The notes under the pieces: generated by a model | What the model was told of the DNA's origin: nothing | Database searches by the model: none | Seen by the model: only the letters and a program-made list of their open reading frames with translations | Program-made: the position numbers and the translations under genes | Assembly (NCBI RefSeq): GCF_000427295.1 | Contig: NZ_ATNM01000105.1 | Coordinates: 1-60,796 of the forward strand | Source of the DNA: Cyclobacterium qasimii M12-11B | GTDB taxonomy: Bacteria > Bacteroidota > Bacteroidia > Cytophagales > Cyclobacteriaceae | Direction: 5' to 3' | Length of the DNA: 60,796 bases | In this document: positions 20,979 through 31,198 of the stretch, one piece after another | Numbering within the stretch: position 1 is the first letter of the stretch | Layout: the number at the start of each line of letters is the position of its first letter

Positions 20979-21007
20979 AACCTCAACCTTTCGGGTTGGG
21001 GTTTTTT
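20979..21007 (+). terminator. Rho-independent terminator of ahcY
   Basis: AACCTCAACC-tttcg-GGTTGGGGTT hairpin (one C-T-side wobble) followed by TTTTTTG, 25 bp after the ahcY stop. Confidence 0.88.
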
Positions 21008-21376
21008 GTTTTAAAAACCTGGCAATAATTAAAGAAGATTTGAATGTAGCTACACCTTTGTTTCCTTTGTTTTCAATCTAAAAGGATTGGCTTAAACTAA
21101 CTATTTACCTTTTAGTGAAAATGAGCAATAAAAAACAGGTAATATTGTCAAGCATAATGATTGATTTTGTAATTTGTGTAAATTATTTTTAACCCTTATT
21201 TTAATAGGGGAATTCCTGACTTTTCTCAATAAGTTTTTTAGTAAAAGGGAAAGCAGGCTTTGAATCTTGAGGTCAAGCATGGCTACGGTGAAGTTGAGAA
21301 AACGATGAAAGTATTGATTTTACCAAGTAATCGATTGACTATTGCCTATTTCATTTGTATCAAAAATTAGCATTTT
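21008..21376. other. Intergenic region upstream of the doxX gene
   Basis: After the ahcY terminator there is AT-rich sequence with no convincing gene. A 22-codon open frame at 21121-21189 (MSNKKQVILSS...) has no recognisable relatives or good context. The region presumably holds the promoter of the DoxX/Crp pair; no clear -33/-7 pair was found. Confidence 0.5.
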
Positions 21377-21772
21377 ATGAAATCAATTTCTTATGTATTT
21401 ATTAGGTTAGGGATAGGGATTAGTATGTTGGGTCATGGGTTGGTGAGGATTCCAAAACTTACGGCTTTTAGCGAAGGGATGGTTAGTAATTTTAAAGATT
21501 CACTATTACCCGAGTTTCTGTTAATCCCATTTAGTCTTGCATTGCCTTTTATAGAGTTTTTAATAGGTTTACTATTGGTGTTGGGATGGCAAACAAAACC
21601 AGCGGCAGTTGGAGGTGGAGTTCTAATGCTTGTCTTGATAGGAGGGACTACTCTGATAGAGAATTGGGCAGGTTTGCCCACTCAAATGATTCATTTATTG
21701 TTTTTTGTTTTGGTTTATGAATTTAATAAGGCCAATGCAATGGCGTTGGATAAATCACAAGGAATTAAATAA
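21377..21772 (+). CDS. DoxX-family membrane protein
   Basis: A 131-aa protein with four predicted membrane helices. It begins MKSISYVFIRLGIGISMLGHGLVRIPKL and has the DoxX-like LPFIEFLIGLLLVLGWQTKPAA segment. DoxX relatives are linked to thiosulfate:quinone oxidation and thiol or redox stress, but most are uncharacterised. The gene ends 5 bp before a Crp-family regulator, so the two are probably an operon; the regulator's cysteine-rich segment suggests a redox-related role for the pair (inference). Confidence 0.85.
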   Translation: MKSISYVFIRLGIGISMLGHGLVRIPKLTAFSEGMVSNFKDSLLPEFLLIPFSLALPFIEFLIGLLLVLGWQTKPAAVGGGVLMLVLIGGTTLIENWAGLPTQMIHLLFFVLVYEFNKANAMALDKSQGIK

Positions 21773-21777
21773 GAAAT

Positions 21778-22442
21778 ATGATTGCTAAAGAAAACCTTTC
21801 TAATTATTTGCCATTTTTTTCAGATTTACGCCTTTTAGATGCGCTAGCAAATGAAGGAAAGATCATGGAAATTAAAAGCGGTGAGACGATAATAGAGCCA
21901 GGTCAATTCATTAAAATGGTTCCAATCTTATTAAGTGGAAGCATTAAAGTTTTGCGTTTGGATGAAGAAGGAAAGGAATTGTTACTGTACTATATTGATC
22001 CCGGAGAAACATGTGCTTTGTCATTGACTTGTTGCTCTTCTAATAGAGCTAGTGAGATCAGAGCAGTAGCAGAAGAAGACAGTGTATTGCTTAGTGTTCC
22101 TGTAGGCAAACATGAAAAGTGGACAGAGGAATTCAAGCAGTGGAAAGATTACGTTACTGATTCCTACCGGATAAAATTCCAGGAATTGTTAAAGACGCTG
22201 GATGCTGTAGCCTTCAAGCGAATGGATGAGCGATTGATGCGTTATTTGGTAACAAAAATGAAGCAATTGAAAACCAATGAGCTAGCTACCACGCACCAGG
22301 AGATCGCCAATGAATTGGGTACTTCCAGGGAGGTAATTTCAAGATTGCTCAAGCAGTTAGAAAAAAGAAATGGATCGAATTGGGTAGAAATATAATATAT
22401 ATCAGGGATGATTTTGAGGAGTTGATCCATAAGTTGAATTGA
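21778..22442 (+). CDS. Crp/Fnr-family transcriptional regulator, C-terminal frameshift
   Basis: An N-terminal cyclic-nucleotide-binding-like beta-roll (residues ~20-120) is followed by the dimer helix and a Crp-type HTH (ATTHQEIANELGTSREVISRLL). Between residues ~78 and 85 lies CALSLTCC, a conserved cysteine cluster in this sub-group that may sense redox state or metals. The open frame ends at 22395 as ...KRNGSNWVEI. Adding one A in 22361-22370 continues it through WIELGRNIIYIRDDFEEL to TGA at 22440-22442, the usual wing and C-terminus. The corrected protein is ~221 aa. Probably autoregulates or controls doxX. Confidence 0.86.
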
Positions 22443-22566
22443 CGAAGTTCACTACCTTTATGGAAGTAAATATTACCCATTGAGGGAAATGCCTATTAAA
22501 TTTTTTTTACCAATAGTCTGTTACTTTATTTTTTTAATTATGCTATATTGTCATTATATTGGGTTT

Positions 22567-25500
22567 ATGAATCGTTCATTATTTCTTTTTTTTACACTAT
22601 TTTTTTTATCCTTAAACCTTTCAGCCCAAGAGATTAAGTTTAAAAAACTTCAAACAGAGCAAAACCTTTCAAGCAAACATGTTCAAGCCATAATTAAGGA
22701 TTCGGACGGCTATATGTGGTTTGGGACTTTCAATGGATTAAACAGGTACGATGGTATCAAAACCAAAATTTACCTGGGTGATGAGAATGATTCCAGTACC
22801 ATAAATAACAATAATATTTATGATATTTTTGAGGGCATGGATGGTGATCTATGGATTAAAGGCATAGATACTGTTTTCAATGTTTATAATAAGGACAAAG
22901 GTATTTTTGTTGATGATTTTGATGAAATTAAAGCCCGCTATCAATTAAAAAGTAAAGGAATTAGTAAAATATTTAAGGATTCTCAAGGCAGGTTTTGGTT
23001 TTTACATCCACACAATGGTCTCACAATATACAATCAGGGTAAAGAGGAATCCAGGTATCTTATTAGCGATGCTGCTGTAGAGGGTAGTTTGAGTGGTAAT
23101 AATGTTACAGATATTCAGGAGGACGCTTCAGGGAAATTTTGGCTAGTGTATGACAATGGTACCATTGACGTTTTGTCAGGAAGTTCCTTTAAAGTTGATC
23201 ATCGTATTTTGATTGGGGAGGTTTTAAGCCACACTCAAAAATACGATTTAAAAATAACACTTGATACAGAAGGTGATGCCTGGGTTTATTGCCCCAATCA
23301 TGCCTTCGGCGCATTTTTAATAGATCACAAAGATTTTTCTGTTGCCAACATTAATGAAAACTTCTGAAGGTTTGCAATTAAACAACTCATTGGTTAAAGT
23401 CATATTGCCTCACACCAATGGGCAAGTGTGGATAGGTACTGATCATGGCGGGATTAATATTGTCAATAAAAATAAAGACAGCGTAAAATACCTTTTAAAT
23501 GAGCCAGACAACCTCAATTCCTTGTCAAATAATGCGGTATATGCACTTTATGAAGATGACCAGGGAATTGTTTGGGTAGGTACTTTTAAGGGAGGTGTAG
23601 AATTATTTCACCCTCATTCCAGCAGATTTGCCTTAGTAAGGAGAGAGATCGATACCTCCAACCCTTTTCCGTGGAACGATGTAAATGCATTTGAAGAGGA
23701 TGCGACTGGTGAAATATATGTTGGAACCAATGGAGGTGGTTTGTGGAAATATTCGCCAGACAATGGTGAAATTTCGAATATAGTGAAACTGGGTAACGAT
23801 GCGATTCCTGAAAATTTGGTAGTCGTAGACCTGTTTACAGATCATCAAGGCGTATTGTGGATTGGAACTTATCAGGATGGGTTATATGCCGTGGATGGTG
23901 CTTCTGTCACTCATTATGAAGCGGATCTGGATAATCCAGATGGTTTGAAAGATAGCAATGTCTGGAAAATTTTTGAGGATAGTAAAAGAAGATTGTGGAT
24001 AGGAACCCTTAGAGAGGGTTTGTTTCAGTTGGACCGAAAACGAAATAATTTTGTCCACTTTAGAGAAAACGGCAAGGGAATGCCACTCACCGTCGGATAT
24101 GTCACTGGTATTACGGAGGATGATAAGGGCAATATCTGGGTATCTGGGAACAATGGGATAAACGTTTTTAATCCAGATACAGGATACCTGAAGAATTATT
24201 TAGTGGATTCACCAGGTGCTTCTTTTGGTTTGAGTAGCAACGAAATTTCTGATCTAGTAAAGGATAAGCAAGGTGTAATTTGGGCCAGTACTAATAAGGG
24301 TTTGTGTTATTTTGATGAGCAAACATCTCGTTTTGTCGTTTTTAATGAAGCCAATGGAGTAAAAAATAAGTTATTGGTCGGTTTGGAGATGGATAATAAG
24401 AATAACTTGTGGTTAAGCTCACAAGAGGGTATAATTCATGCAAAAATCAATAGAACTGAGCCATTGTTTTCTGCCGAATTTAGGGTTTTTAATTCTGGTG
24501 ATGGACTTCAAGGAGATTATTACAATAAAAACGCTTTGTTTTTATCTAAAAAAGGCAAGGTTTATTTTGGTGGTTCGGACGGTTTTAACTTTGTAGATCC
24601 CTCTACCTTCCCTTTTTATGAGGAAGAATCTCATGTAGTGTTTTCTGAATTTCAGTTGTTCAACCAATCCATAGCGGTGAATGAGCAAGTGAATGGGCGC
24701 ATTTTATTACCAAGCCCTTTGAATAAGAAAAGGGAAATACAACTGAACCACGATGAAAATATTTTCTCTGTTTCTTTCTCATCAATGAACTACCTAAATC
24801 CAGAGAAAAATAGCTTTCAATACAAGCTAGAAGGATTTAACAATGATTGGATAAGTCTTTCAAATGCTCCTTTTGAGGTCTCTTTCACAAATTTAGACCC
24901 AGGCAATTACAGGTTATTGGTTAAAGCCTCAAATATTGATGGTATACCAGGTACAGAAATTTCTTCCTTAGCTATTACCGTTCTAGCACCATTTTGGAAA
25001 ACCGATTTCGCGTATTTTGTGTATTTTATAGCTTTTGTACTTTTTGTATTATTGGCTTGGAAGTGGTTTGTAGGAAAAGAGCGCTCAAGGCTAAAAAGAC
25101 TTGATGAAATCAAGGAAATTCATAGACTTGCAGAGCTGGATCAAATGAAAAGCAGGTTTTTTACCAATATAAGCCATGAGTTTAGAACGCCCCTTACCTT
25201 GATTTTGGCGCCGATTGATAAGTTAATGGAAAAGGAAGGGGAAGATTCTGCTAATTTTTATTTAAAGACCATTCAAAAAAATGCCAAGAAACTACTGGCA
25301 TTGGTAAATCAATTGATGGATGTGAAGAACATCGAAATGCAAACCATCAAATTGGTGCTGTCTGAAGGTGATATCATTTCTTTAATTGAAGACCAGGTGC
25401 GTACGTATCAAAGCCTTTCTGTAAACACCAATATTGGACTTACTTTTAGCTCTGATGTAAGGAATATACCTTGCTCATTTGACATAGATAAGGTTAAAAA

Positions 25501-26673
25501 ATAATCAACAACCTATTGTCAAATTCCTTTAAATTTACCCCTTCAGGGGGTGAAATAGATGTTAGTCTAAAATTTAAACAAGAAGGCTTAGGTGAAGGAG
25601 TTTTAGCAATTATTGTAACTGATACAGGTATTGGCATTCCAAAACACCTTCATCAAAGAATTTTCGCTAAATTTTATTCCTCACAGTCCAATCAGAATCA
25701 GGGTACAGGCATTGGACTTGCTTTGGTCGCTGAATTCGCAAAAATGCATGGAGGTAGTGTATCGGTAAGTAGCGAACCGGGTAAGGGTGCGAAATTCACG
25801 GTAACCCTTCCTTTGGTGTTGCGTGATGGGTACAAGGTGAAAGAAGAGTATTTTTTAGAAAGGGGTAAAGAAGATCTTATCTCTGCTTTGCCTACAGGAG
25901 AATCCGACCCAAAACCACGACTTCTTTTGGTCGAAGACAATGCTGATCTCAGACAATACCTGGAGGAAGTACTTAAGGATGACTTTTTGATTGATGTGGC
26001 CCTAGATGGAAAAGCTGCTTTGGAAATGGCTCAAAATCAAATTCCGGATATCATTCTTTCGGACCTGCTAATCCCTGAAATGGATGGGGCTACTTTGTGC
26101 AAAATCATCAAGAACAATCTTAAAACATCACATGTACCAGTGGTTTTGCTGACGGCAAAGACGGAAGAAGAAGACCACTTGCTTGGAATTGCTTCTGGCT
26201 GCAATCTTTTCTTAGAAAAACCCTTTAATCTTGAACTCCTTCGTTCTGGTTTGCAAAACCTATTGGACAATAAAAAGAGGCTCCAAAAACATTATCGGAA
26301 AATCATTTCAGTGGAGACTAGTGAAGCAGAGTTGGAATCTTTGGATGACAAACTGATCCAGAGAGCAGTTTCAATGGTGGAAAAAGAAATAGAGAATCCT
26401 GATTTTTCCGTAGAGGTTTTAAGCAAAGAACTTGGCATGAGCAGGATGCATTTGTATAAAAAAATCAACTCCCTTACCGGACAAAGCCCATTGGAATTTA
26501 TTAGGTCCATAAGGCTTCAAAGAGCAGCCCAACTATTGAAAATGAACCAATATTCTATTTCAGAAGTAGCCTATAAAGTAGGCTTTAACAATGCGAAATA
26601 TTTCTCCAAACACTTTAAAAATAATTTTGGTGTCTTACCTTCCCAATATCAAAAAAACAATAATGAACTTTAA
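22567..26673 (+). CDS. Hybrid two-component regulator (HTCC): propeller sensor, kinase, receiver, AraC HTH; two frame breaks
   Basis: Three frames join into one ~1368-aa one-piece sensor-regulator. Order: signal peptide (MNRSLFLFFTLF...LSAQ), two beta-propellers of Reg_prop repeats (DSDGYMWFGTFNGLNRYD, DDQGIVWVGTFKGG, DHQGVLWIGTYQDG and others), Y_Y_Y domain (YKLEGFNNDWISLS), membrane helix (~residue 820), HisKA (FFTNISHEFRTPLTL), HATPase (DTGIGIPK, GTGIGLALV), receiver (VEDNADLRQYL; phospho-acceptor in IILSDLLIPEMDG), and AraC HTH (SEVAYKVGFNNAKYFSKHF). Breaks: A-run 23357-23360 (one extra base, or two missing) and A-run 25496-25501 (one missing). ATG 22567 is chosen because it starts the signal peptide. 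The stop overlaps the fucosidase ATG by 11 bp. HTCCs bind glycan fragments in the periplasm and activate polysaccharide-use genes. Confidence 0.92.
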
Positions 26674-28732
26674 ATTATTTATTCTTGGCCTTTCAATTGT
26701 CCTTTTTGTAAGGTGCCAGCCCTCTCAAACGGACCCCTTGACTCCCGTTCTTCCCATCCCTGATGAAAGGCAACTTGCCTGGCAAGGGATGGAGTTTTAT
26801 GCTTTTGCCCATTTTAATATGAATACTTTTACCAATATGGAATGGGGCCTGGGCGATGAAGACCCATCCATGTTTAACCCTACAGATTTTGATCCAAAAC
26901 AGTGGGCGAAGGTTTGTAAGGAGGCTGGGATGAAAGGAATCATTATTACAGCCAAACACCACGATGGTTTTTGCCTTTGGCCCACAGCTACCACTGAACA
27001 CTCTGTGAAAAATGCAGCTTGGAAAGATGGTAAAGGAGATATTATCAAAGAAGTAGCAGAAGCTTTTAGAGCTGAAGGCCTGAAGTTTGGGGTTTACCTT
27101 TCTCCTTGGGATAGAAACAACGCGGATTATGGAACGCCCAAATACGTGGAGACTTTTAGAGCGCAACTAAGGGAGTTGCTCACCAACTATGGGGAGGTTT
27201 TTGAGGTTTGGTTTGATGGTGCCAATGGTGGTTCTGGCTATTATGGAGGAGCCAATGAGGAACGTAGGGTAGACAAGAAAAGTTATTATGACTGGCCTAC
27301 AACATTTGCTATGATTCGTGAGCTTCAGCCTAATGCAGTGGTTTTTGGAGATGCTGGCCCTGATGTAAGATGGGTAGGTAACGAGCATGGGTTTGCTTAT
27401 GAGTCTACCTGGTCCAATTTATTGAGAGATTCCGTTTATGCAGGAATGCCGGAATATTCAAAAAAATATTCACGAGGTCAAGAAAATGGTACCCATTGGG
27501 TACCGGCAGAAGCAGACGTCTCTATTCGACCGGGTTGGTATTACCATCCCTATGAAGACCATAAAGTTAAAACGCTTCCGCAGTTATTGGATATCTATTA
27601 TAACAGTATAGGAAGAAATAGCTCTTTACTATTGAATTTCCCTGTGGACAAAACAGGGCAAATCCATGAAAACGATGTGACACAGCTGATGAAATTGGTT
27701 GATAAGGTGAAAGAGGATTTTAGCCAGAAAATCCCCTTGAAAAGCAGTAATCTTTCCGCTTCATCCGAAAACGGTGATTATGTTGTAGAAAATCTATTAA
27801 GTTCAGAAATGAAATCCTCCTGGAGTCCCGCTTCGGGCGATGGACCTGCTACTGTTACCATTGACTTCGATGAGGTCCAGACCTTCAATCGTTTTTTGGT
27901 TCAGGAAAATATCTCCCTAGGACAAAGAGTGAAATCATTTGAACTTGAAATACAAAATGAAAATGGAGAATGGAAGAGCATAGCCAAAGAGACGACCATT
28001 GGCTATAAAAGGATTCTAAGACTTCCTGAAACGAAAACAACAGCTGTAAAATTTACCATTCATGATGCCAAAGACAGTCCGGTAATAAGTCATCTGGCCT
28101 TTTATGATGCGCCTAAATTATTATTGCCACCTGCAGTGGATAGGGATAAAAATGGAACAGTAAAATTAAACGTTGTTGAGGAAGGAGTGCAGGTGTATTA
28201 CAGTCTGGACGGTAAAGATCCTGTTCAGTCAGGCAAAGTTTATACCCAGGAGTTTGAAGTAATGCTTCCGACCAAGTTAATGGCGGTGACCAAAGATCCA
28301 ATTTCAGGTAAATTCAGTGAGGTGATAGAAGTTAATCTCCAATTGGCTAAAAAGAATTGGACTGTAGTTGGTGGAGATGAGAACTCAGGTAATCTTATAG
28401 ATGAAGATCCATCCACCAATTATATAAGTAATCAAAATATAGCAACCATTGACCTGGGAGAAAAACAGGAAGTTTCAGGCTTCACCTATTACCCTATGCA
28501 AAACAGATACCTATCGGGCCTGATCAAGACTTATGTATTTTACACCAGTGTGGATGGAAACAACTGGCAGAAAGCCGCAGAGGGAGAGTTTGGCAATATT
28601 GCCAATAGTCCGATTGAACAAAGGATAGAATTTGATCAGAGATCGGCAAGATTTATTCAATTGAAAGCAAAAAGCACCACAGATGATCAACCTGCTAGTT
28701 TTGCTGAATTAGGCGTGTTGTTAACTGAATAA
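26663..28732 (+). CDS. Alpha-L-fucosidase (GH29) lipoprotein with C-terminal discoidin-like domains
   Basis: Cleaves terminal alpha-L-fucose from glycans. ATG 26663 opens a lipoprotein signal (MNFKLFILGLSIVLFVRC), so the enzyme is lipid-anchored in the periplasm or on the surface. The GH29 barrel has KHHDGFCLWP (residues ~98-107), YLSPWDRN, and VWFDGANGG with the predicted nucleophile Asp ~185. After ~350 come a discoidin/F5-8-type domain, a chitobiase-type C-terminal domain (VYYSLDGKDPVQSG) and a second discoidin-like domain, likely carbohydrate-binding. Total 689 aa. It overlaps the HTCC gene by 11 bp, implying coupled expression. No susC/susD pair is nearby. Confidence 0.93.
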   Translation: MNFKLFILGLSIVLFVRCQPSQTDPLTPVLPIPDERQLAWQGMEFYAFAHFNMNTFTNMEWGLGDEDPSMFNPTDFDPKQWAKVCKEAGMKGIIITAKHHDGFCLWPTATTEHSVKNAAWKDGKGDIIKEVAEAFRAEGLKFGVYLSPWDRNNADYGTPKYVETFRAQLRELLTNYGEVFEVWFDGANGGSGYYGGANEERRVDKKSYYDWPTTFAMIRELQPNAVVFGDAGPDVRWVGNEHGFAYESTWSNLLRDSVYAGMPEYSKKYSRGQENGTHWVPAEADVSIRPGWYYHPYEDHKVKTLPQLLDIYYNSIGRNSSLLLNFPVDKTGQIHENDVTQLMKLVDKVKEDFSQKIPLKSSNLSASSENGDYVVENLLSSEMKSSWSPASGDGPATVTIDFDEVQTFNRFLVQENISLGQRVKSFELEIQNENGEWKSIAKETTIGYKRILRLPETKTTAVKFTIHDAKDSPVISHLAFYDAPKLLLPPAVDRDKNGTVKLNVVEEGVQVYYSLDGKDPVQSGKVYTQEFEVMLPTKLMAVTKDPISGKFSEVIEVNLQLAKKNWTVVGGDENSGNLIDEDPSTNYISNQNIATIDLGEKQEVSGFTYYPMQNRYLSGLIKTYVFYTSVDGNNWQKAAEGEFGNIANSPIEQRIEFDQRSARFIQLKAKSTTDDQPASFAELGVLLTE

Positions 28733-28859
28733 AACAAAAAAGTAGCGCAATAGAACAAAATGGGCTGAAATGATTGTTTAAGAAGGGAAATGCAGAATTT
28801 CGGATTGGTTTTTGTCTTTTGATTAGGAAATAAATTTTTAACCAAAAACCACTGATACT

Positions 28860-29024
28860 ATGTTAACCTGGGTAATCACATTTCTTGTAGTAGCTTTAAT
28901 TGCTGCCGTTTTAGGCTTTGGAGGACTTGCTTCCGGACTTGCATCTATTGCCAAAATCATATTTTACATTTTCATCGTTTTACTAGTTATAAGTCTAGTC
29001 GCCGGTGGAGTAAATGGATTTTAA
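28860..29024 (+). CDS. DUF1328 (YtjA-family) small membrane protein
   Basis: A 54-aa peptide beginning [20 protein letters not shown] and ending VAGGVNGF, with two hydrophobic helices and a glycine-rich middle ([15 protein letters not shown]). This is the complete DUF1328/YtjA pattern. Function is unknown; relatives are often stress-induced. ATG at 28860 and TAA at 29022-29024. It is a single-gene unit closed by a strong terminator 5 bp after the stop. Confidence 0.92.
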   Translation: MLTWVITFLVVALIAAVLGFGGLASGLASIAKIIFYIFIVLLVISLVAGGVNGF

Positions 29025-29029
29025 ATAAA

Positions 29030-29073
29030 AACCCCACCCGATTGAAAAGATCGGGTGGGGTTCTATTTTTTTT
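29030..29073 (+). terminator. Strong rho-independent terminator
   Basis: Perfect 13-bp stem AACCCCACCCGAT / ATCGGGTGGGGTT with a 7-nt loop, followed by CTATTTTTTTT. It ends the DUF1328 transcript and may also act on the convergent minus-strand pair. Confidence 0.93.
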
Positions 29074-29132
29074 AGCATTATCGATTCTCTAATATAGATA
29101 ATGCAATATAGGTTTTGACAACTTATTTTTCT

Positions 29133-29516
29133 CTACAGCACAGCTTCTTCGAAAAGCTTTTGTAAGGTTTTCGTTAGGTCTTTGCTTAATCCAGGGTGAG
29201 GCCTGGAAGTTTGAATAATAGAACTTCTTACAGCAGTAAGCCACCTGAAGCGTGAAGCCAAGTCCATGGTTGCAATTTGCCCTCCATCGGATTTTCCACT
29301 ACAAATTTTTTCAAAAGAATTCAGGTTTAATTGAATCATCTCAATATCAGCATTTGGGTCTAAAGCCAGGATTTTTTCCTTGGAAAAATGGATTTTCACT
29401 CCTAAAAAGCCACTTCTGTGGTCACATAAAATGACGCCGACATTAATAAATTCTTCGCGTTCCACCCTTGGTACCACGCGCAAGACCGCATATTCATATA
29501 AGTGATTTTCTTGCAT
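29133..29516 (-). CDS. DUF3037 family protein, partner of the HipA-like kinase
   Basis: A 127-aa cytoplasmic protein (MQENHLYEYAVLRVVPRVER...) with the DUF3037 pattern EREEFINVGVILCDHRSGFLGVK. I chose ATG 29516 because it gives the family N-terminus; the earlier start at 29546 adds residues not expected. It overlaps the HipA-like gene by 23 bp, so the two are translationally coupled. DUF3037 proteins are regularly found immediately next to HipA_2 kinases. Function is unknown; it might be an antitoxin-like or accessory subunit (inference). Confidence 0.85.
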   Translation of the reverse strand: MQENHLYEYAVLRVVPRVEREEFINVGVILCDHRSGFLGVKIHFSKEKILALDPNADIEMIQLNLNSFEKICSGKSDGGQIATMDLASRFRWLTAVRSSIIQTSRPHPGLSKDLTKTLQKLFEEAVL

Positions 29517-30288
29517 CGTCTGCTTCTTTGGTGAATTGATCCGCATAAGACAATCTTAGCTTTAGAAAATCGGCATAGACCGTTCTCAGTTCCTCAGCAT
29601 TTTCCCCATCTCTTCCTGCTAACAACCACTCATCGGGTATAAGCGAAACAATGGCATTAATTTTATCCTCATTTAAAATAGACGTGAATTGATCATTCAC
29701 CTCAGTCAAATTTTCAGCTTGCTGGAGTAGTACATGGTTAGCGATAATAGGAAATGACTTGGTCGCATTTTCTTTCCATCTCGTCCAGCCATGCTGAAAT
29801 AAAAATGCAGCACCATGGTCAATGAGCCAAAGCTCTCTGTTCCACATCAGCATATTTGTGTTTCTAAAGGTCCTGTCCACATTGGTGATGAACATGTCTA
29901 GCCAAACGATTTTTGAAGCCAATAGAGGGTCTACCTTTGAAACCAAAGGGTCGAAATTTATGGCACCGGATAAGAAATGCAAGGCCAGGTTTAAGCCTTG
30001 GCTGCCTTTTAATAAATCCTGAATCTCTTCGTCCCCTTCAGATCTGCCAAATGCAGGATCCAGGTTGGCAAAGACAAGCTCGGGAATTTTGAGCCCCAGC
30101 AATCGAGCGATCTCTCCACCAAGGAGTTCTGCAATCAGGGCTTTTTCACGTTGGCCTGCACCTCGGAATTTTAATACGTAATTAAAACCATCATCAGCTG
30201 CTGCAAGGGCTGGAAGTGATCCACCTTCCCTTAATGGCTGCATGTACCTGGTCACATTTACTGTACGCAATTGTGGTAATTGTTCCAT
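29494..30288 (-). CDS. HipA-like kinase (HipA_2 type)
   Basis: A 264-aa protein related to the kinase fold of HipA but much shorter (HipA is ~440 aa) and lacking the N-terminal HipB-binding subdomain. Visible kinase features: VLKFRGAGQREKALIAELLGG (nucleotide-binding Lys and following helix), FITNVDRTFRNTN (catalytic-loop Asp and Asn) and LWLIDHGAAF (metal-binding Asp). The active residues all look present. No HipB-like HTH gene adjoins it; instead the downstream overlapping gene is DUF3037. Target, regulation and toxicity are unknown. It may be a Ser/Thr kinase acting on a translation component, by analogy with HipA. Confidence 0.84.
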   Translation of the reverse strand: MEQLPQLRTVNVTRYMQPLREGGSLPALAAADDGFNYVLKFRGAGQREKALIAELLGGEIARLLGLKIPELVFANLDPAFGRSEGDEEIQDLLKGSQGLNLALHFLSGAINFDPLVSKVDPLLASKIVWLDMFITNVDRTFRNTNMLMWNRELWLIDHGAAFLFQHGWTRWKENATKSFPIIANHVLLQQAENLTEVNDQFTSILNEDKINAIVSLIPDEWLLAGRDGENAEELRTVYADFLKLRLSYADQFTKEADDARKSLI

Positions 30289-30624
30289 AAATCTTTAAAT
30301 ATGGGTTTACATGGAAATTGTATAAACCCTCCGTACCTGCAATTTGGGGCTAATTACTGAACTAAACCTGAAATAGGGAACAGAATTTTAATAAGAAGTG
30401 AAAATTACTACTAGCCAAATGTTTTTTTCTTCCTTTAGCAAAACAAGAGTACTGTGTCACAGCAAAATCATTTTATTTTTTTGTAGTTTCACCTTTAATG
30501 TATTTCCCCAGTTGGGTAGTTGGACTATAGCCCAAGAGCTACCTGATTAAAGAAATAATAACTTTAGAAACTTTGCCGGGAATTCCGCTTTTAGGGCTAC
30601 TATTTTCCGATACCCATGACATTT
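30289..30624. other. Intergenic region between divergent HipA-like and Crp-type genes
   Basis: 336 bp of AT-rich sequence with no open frame of note. It must contain promoters for both divergent genes. I found no exact TAnnTTTG box with proper spacing and no strong palindrome apart from short GAATTC/GGGAATTCC symmetry near 30580. Confidence 0.4.
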
Positions 30625-31198
30625 ATGAATATTTCTGATTTTTTTGAAAGCATTGGTGCCTTTTACGAACGATGAGTTAGATGACATCCTCAAACACTTT
30701 AAAAAAGAGGCTATTCCGAAGAATCAAATGCTTGTTCGTCAAGGTGAGGTTTCTAAAACCTTGTACTTTATAGAAAGTGGATTGGGTAGAAGCTATTACC
30801 TCAATCAGGCGGGAAAAGAAATCACCCAATGGTTTTTTGGTAGTGGGAAGTTTATGGCCAGTGCGGACAGCTTTTTTCAGCAATGTCCCAGTTTGTATTT
30901 TATTGAGGTTTTAGAAGATGCCGTGATATACAGTATCACAAAAGAAAAGTTGGATGAATTGTTCGATACCTATCCAAAAATGGAAAAGCTGGGAAGGTTG
31001 GTCACCACGGAAATGCTCACCAAAGTAGTGAATAAATTAAATGCCATTCAATTTCAAACAGCCAAAGAACGGTATGAATATATGCTTGCTGAGTTTCCGG
31101 ATATTTCCTACCAAGTCTCATTGGGTCACATCGCTTCCTATTTGGGCATGACGCAAGAAACATTGAGCCGTATCCGGAAAAGTAATTCGAGGAAATAA
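30625..31198 (+). CDS. Crp/Fnr-family regulator, N-terminal frame break
   Basis: A cNMP-binding-like domain (RQGEVSKTLYFIESGLGRSYYL, ITQWFFGSGKFMAS) is followed by a short C-terminal HTH (VSLGHIASYLGMTQETLSRIRK). ATG at 30625 (MNISDF) is in a different frame from the body, which otherwise would start at TTG 30644. The seven-T run 30639-30645 separates them; with six Ts the sequence reads MNISDFLKALVPFTNDEL, the usual start of this Bacteroidota sub-family (~191 aa). The domain lacks the residues that bind cAMP in E. coli Crp, so the ligand is unknown. It precedes the efflux operon on the same strand and probably regulates it. Confidence 0.86.

Noticed and set aside
26693-27166. 157-codon minus-strand frame inside the fucosidase gene
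   Set aside because: Antisense to a strongly conserved GH29 domain; no own motifs.
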